From an uncultured Gammaproteobacteria bacterium (lineage in GTDB: Bacteria > Pseudomonadota > Gammaproteobacteria > Pseudomonadales > Pseudohongiellaceae), in the NCBI GenBank assembly GCA_913060975.1, contig CAJXVC010000003.1:1-64000 (forward strand): DNA of 64,000 nucleotides, given 5' to 3'. Under the pieces are notes generated by a model, which had not been told where the DNA came from, did no database searches, and saw nothing but the letters and a program-made list of their open reading frames with translations. The position numbers were made by a program, and so were the translations under genes. Positions 61,366-64,000 of the stretch are shown here, in pieces; position 1 is the stretch's first letter, and each line of letters opens with the position of its first letter.

Positions 61366-61890
61366 ATGACTAACCGACTCGCAGTTTGGGGTTTACTACT
61401 ATTCCTGGCAACCGGATGGTCGACAGCGGCGCGCGCGCAGCAAAGCGGGTGCAGTGATCAGCCGGCATTTACTGATTTTGATTTTTGGGTCGGTGAATGG
61501 GAGGTTGTCAATTTTGCGACCGGCGCCAAAGTCGGTGAAAACAGCATTCGCAAACTGGAGCAAGGTTGTCTGCTTATGGAAACCTGGCAAGGCGAGCAGG
61601 GTAGTACCGGCACGAGTATGAACTATTTTAATCCGGTCACGCGGGAGTGACGTCAGGTCTGGGTATCATCCGGTGGCTACGCCATCGATATAGTTGGCGG
61701 ACTGCAAGGCGCTGCTATGGTGCTGGAAGGGAGTATCTACAATTTTGCCGGCGCGGTGTGGGATTTCCGCGGTACGTGGACGCCATTGGACAACGGTGAT
61801 GTGCGCCAGTTCTTTGAACAATACAATCACGACAGCGAAGTTTGGGAGCCGTGGTTCGATGGTCGCTATGTGCGTAAAGTTGCCGATTGA
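61366..61890 (+). pseudogene. Exported small protein interrupted by TGA
   Basis: ATG 61366 begins a signal peptide (VWGLLLFLATGWSTAARAQ) and a domain with FDFWVGEWEVVNFATGAK. At codon 95 a TGA (61648) follows YFNPVTRE. The same frame continues to a TGA at 61890 with RQVWVSSGGYAIDIV and an end DGRYVRKVAD. Members of this kind of protein usually have Trp here (EW-RQVWV), so a TGG-to-TGA change is the simplest reading. No Cys motif and no SECIS pattern were seen, so Sec is unlikely. Sequencing error cannot be excluded. Confidence 0.7.
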
Positions 61891-62013
61891 CTGCGCCGTT
61901 GGCGGCTGTGACTTTAGTTACAGCCTCTGAATCGACTACAATGCCGCGCGGTTGTAGCACCGATCCCCATTTGCAATCGACTTGTGGGTCACACAAGTCC
62001 ATCAGGAAGTCGC

Positions 62014-62922
62014 ATGTCAGATTCAGCCCATATTGATGCATTGCGTGAATTCTTTGCTGTCCAACAATCTGAAGCGCGGCGGGTTTTTCATGGGCGTGGC
62101 CATAGCTATCCGGGATTGGAGCATTTGTGTGTGGATTGGTACGGGCCGGTATTGCTGGTCAGTAACTATGCCGAACAAGCTTTAGACGACACGCTGTTTG
62201 AGTCAATCCAGCAAGTGGATAGTGCCCGGCAAATTCGCTCGATCGTTGTGCAGCAACGCAATGTCATCGGCGCGCCCGCCGAGACTGTTTGGGGGGAGGC
62301 GGTAGAAGAAGTAATCGTGCTGGAAAATGGTCTGCGCTTTGAAGTCCACCCCGGACGGCGTCAGAACGCTGGACTGTTTCTTGATATGCGCCTGATGCGT
62401 CAGTGGTTAACAACGCAGTGCCGTGGCTGCAATGTGCTGAATCTGTTTGCCTATACCTGTTCGTTATCAGTTGCTGCCCTTGCCGGTGGCGCGAGTCAGG
62501 TCGTGAACGTGGATGTCAGCAAGCCCAGTATCGCCTGGGGTAGCAGGAATCACCGACTAAATGGGCAGGACGAACGGCAAGTCAAAACTGTGCCGCACAA
62601 CCTCTTCACTTCGTGGCGGCGCATCCAGCAGTACGGGCGTTATGATCTGGTTATTATCGACCCGCCGACGCGGCAACGTGGCAGTTTTGATGCCAGCAAG
62701 GATTACGCCGCTGTATTAAAAAAGTTACCCAAACTGCTGAATCCGGGCGGGCGCTTTATTGCAGCGCTAAACAGCCCCTTTCTCGGCGCCGATTTTGTGC
62801 TGGAACAGGTACATCGCTTCTTGCCAGAAGCGGAACTGCTTGAGCGCTTGCCGATTGCTCCCGAGTTCCCTGAATCCGACCCTGAAAAAGGCTTAAAGAT
62901 ATTTTTGTTCTGCTTGTCTTAA
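62014..62922 (+). CDS. Class I SAM-dependent methyltransferase (COG1092-like)
   Basis: 302 residues. ATG at 62014 has AGGAA five bases upstream; an open frame reaches 61984. The C-terminal Rossmann domain has QNAGLFLDMRLMRQW, then VLNLFAYTCSLSVAALAGGA, VVNVDVSKPSIAWG and the DLVIIDPPTRQ motif that resembles the catalytic loop of rRNA m5C or m2G enzymes of the RlmI/RlmK group. The N-terminus lacks a PUA domain, so the target may differ. A candidate -10 TACAAT lies at 61937. Confidence 0.75.
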   Translation: MSDSAHIDALREFFAVQQSEARRVFHGRGHSYPGLEHLCVDWYGPVLLVSNYAEQALDDTLFESIQQVDSARQIRSIVVQQRNVIGAPAETVWGEAVEEVIVLENGLRFEVHPGRRQNAGLFLDMRLMRQWLTTQCRGCNVLNLFAYTCSLSVAALAGGASQVVNVDVSKPSIAWGSRNHRLNGQDERQVKTVPHNLFTSWRRIQQYGRYDLVIIDPPTRQRGSFDASKDYAAVLKKLPKLLNPGGRFIAALNSPFLGADFVLEQVHRFLPEAELLERLPIAPEFPESDPEKGLKIFLFCLS

Positions 62923-63006
62923 GCGTATTGCGCTGGGTAAAGCATAGCGCTGTCATTGAACTGTCAACTGACTGCCACCTTCCCGCAATAATGAATACCT
63001 ACAATT

Positions 63007-63133
63007 GCACCCATCTATTCAGGCGCACAGGCCTGACTCAATGTGGGTGCTACTGACTGATGTTTGCAGTCGTAATGGCTGTCTTAACATTCACGTAGCT
63101 TTTAATAGGCCCGGTTTTACCGGGCCTTTTTTT
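63007..63133 (+). ncRNA. Candidate structured small RNA
   Basis: A stretch with GCACCCA (63007-63013) pairing with TGGGTGC, enclosing TCAGGC/GCCTGA, then a 60-base linker and a strong terminator. It lies in the gap between the methyltransferase and the minus-strand cytochrome, and has no coding frame of note. The start is uncertain; TACAAT at 63000-63005 would begin inside the first stem, so a different promoter may be used. Confidence 0.45.
63108..63133 (+). terminator. Rho-independent terminator at 63.1 kb
   Basis: GGCCCGG (63108-63114) pairs with CCGGGCC (63120-63126) around TTTTA and is followed by seven T. It sits 186 bases after the methyltransferase stop, so either it ends that message or a separate small RNA. 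Confidence 0.88.
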
Positions 63134-63171
63134 GCCTGTCATTTGCCTGTCTGGGACTGGGATTCAGTGCC

Positions 63172-63549
63172 TCAAGGTTCTAGCAGGGCGGCGACTTCAC
63201 TGGCGCTAATGGGCTCCCCGGAATTGCTCCAGGCATTGCGCACATAATTGATAAGAGCAGCCATTTCAGTCTCGTCCAGCGCGCCTTTAAAGGATGGCAT
63301 CTCGCCACGGCCGATAATTAATACGAAAGCCACATCTGCGCCACTGCCGCGTACAACTTCACTGCCGTCCAAAGCCGGATATACGTTTGCAATCCCACGG
63401 CCGTTGCTTTGATGGCACTCGGCGCAATTGGCAAGAAACAGGGCTTCGCCCCTCTCTTGTTGGGCTTGGCTGGGCAGGCTGAACAGCATGATGTTCGTAG
63501 CAACAATGCTGGCTATGAAACGTGCGGATTGGGAGCGTGGTACTGCCAT
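63172..63549 (-). CDS. Class I c-type cytochrome
   Basis: Exported mono-haem cytochrome of 125 residues. Signal peptide MAVPRSQSARFIASIVATNI ends near PSQAQ. The haem site is CAECH near residue 42, and the Met ligand is probably in GRGEMPSFKG. ATG at 63549 is used; a TTG at 63561 is possible. It may serve one of the periplasmic dehydrogenases in the window, although no operon partner is present. Confidence 0.82.
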   Translation of the reverse strand: MAVPRSQSARFIASIVATNIMLFSLPSQAQQERGEALFLANCAECHQSNGRGIANVYPALDGSEVVRGSGADVAFVLIIGRGEMPSFKGALDETEMAALINYVRNAWSNSGEPISASEVAALLEP

Positions 63550-63772
63550 GTAAGAGGTCAATCATTCTTGGTCATGAAATAAAAAAGACTATAGCACGAT
63601 CCAAATCATGAGCGGATCATCTGCCGCGCACTCCTTGCGTGTAATGAGTTAGAATTCGGCTTTTACAGCACTATATAGCGCTATACCGTATTACACTTAA
63701 CGCACTGCGCTTGGTGCGACTATTAAAAGTTCCACGGAGCCAAGCGGCCAGTTTCAGGCAAGGATTTCAGGT

Positions 63773-64000
63773 ATGACAGAAGTATTAACGGCACAGCCAG
63801 GTGTGCTGAGTCAGGCGCAGATTGATGAATTCCATGAGCGAGGAATTCTGCAGGTCGATTTCAGCTTTGCACCCGGGTTGCTCGAGACGATCAAGACCAA
63901 GGTTTATCCGCATTACCCGGCTGATTTTCGCAACGGAAAAGCAGATAACACTCGCCTACAGGATGCCTGGAAATGCGTCGATGAAGCGCGACAATTGGCT
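63773..64000 (+). CDS. Start of a possible phytanoyl-CoA dioxygenase-like protein (partial)
   Basis: ATG at 63773 has AAGGA nine bases upstream and the frame runs off the window after 76 codons. The N-terminus with SQAQIDEFHERGILQVDFSF resembles the beginning of PhyH-type Fe(II)/2OG oxygenases, in which a helix precedes the jellyroll. The iron-binding residues lie beyond the window, so the family call is tentative. Confidence 0.5.
   Translation, partial: MTEVLTAQPGVLSQAQIDEFHERGILQVDFSFAPGLLETIKTKVYPHYPADFRNGKADNTRLQDAWKCVDEARQLA

Noticed and set aside
61640..61700. Second selenocysteine site at TGA 61648
   Set aside because: No Cys partner, no CxxU context, and the position is normally Trp. 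No hairpin at SECIS spacing was found.

Overview
The window reads as one contiguous piece of a gammaproteobacterial chromosome. The gene order trpT-secE-nusG-rplKAJL-rpoBC, then rpsL-rpsG-fusA-tuf, then the S10, spc and alpha ribosomal operons, is the classical one. The proteins look closest to the Pseudomonas/Cellvibrio side of the class, which is an impression from memory and not a search. Genus cannot be fixed. PQQ enzymes, a sulfite oxidase, NhaC-type antiport, glycerol catabolism and many exported proteins suggest an aerobic, probably marine or aquatic heterotroph.

Layout. Positions 1-32396 hold almost only information-processing genes on the + strand: the end of tRNA-Trp, then secE/nusG, the L11/L10 and rpoBC block, the str block, and S10-spc-alpha. 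The large non-coding gaps in this half contain repeated or regulatory structure. There are three tandem ~115-bp hairpin units between nusG and rplK, an L10-leader-like region before rplJ, and three diverged copies (two direct, one inverted) of another hairpin element between tuf and rpsJ. The rpsJ promoter is very clear, and a terminator-like hairpin lies between rpsJ and rplC. From 32.5 kb on, the genes are metabolic and accessory on both strands. They include a class-V aminotransferase, a DMT exporter, a PQQ dehydrogenase, a GST, an LspA-like protein, a histidine phosphatase, divergent glpK/glpD, a large TolB-propeller/CehA-type metallohydrolase, NhaC, a sulfite oxidase with a small cytochrome, a secreted methyltransferase, DUF2214 and DUF4149 membrane proteins, a FecR-domain protein, argD and alkaline phosphatase. 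These are followed by a nucleoside-salvage group (uridine kinase, nucleoside transporter, cytidine deaminase), a 2OG-Fe(II) oxygenase, a TPR protein, a TGA-interrupted gene, a SAM methyltransferase, a cytochrome c and the start of a possible PhyH-type dioxygenase.

The most notable hidden gene is at 55758-55976. It is a 72-residue SelW/Rdx-family selenoprotein whose in-frame TGA at 55788 falls in a CxxU motif and is followed at the right distance by a bacterial SECIS-like hairpin. Ordinary ORF calling misses it. A second in-frame TGA (61648) looks instead like a TGG-to-TGA nonsense change. Two intergenic stretches ending in strong Rho-independent terminators (about 51018-51150 and 63007-63133) are candidate small RNAs.
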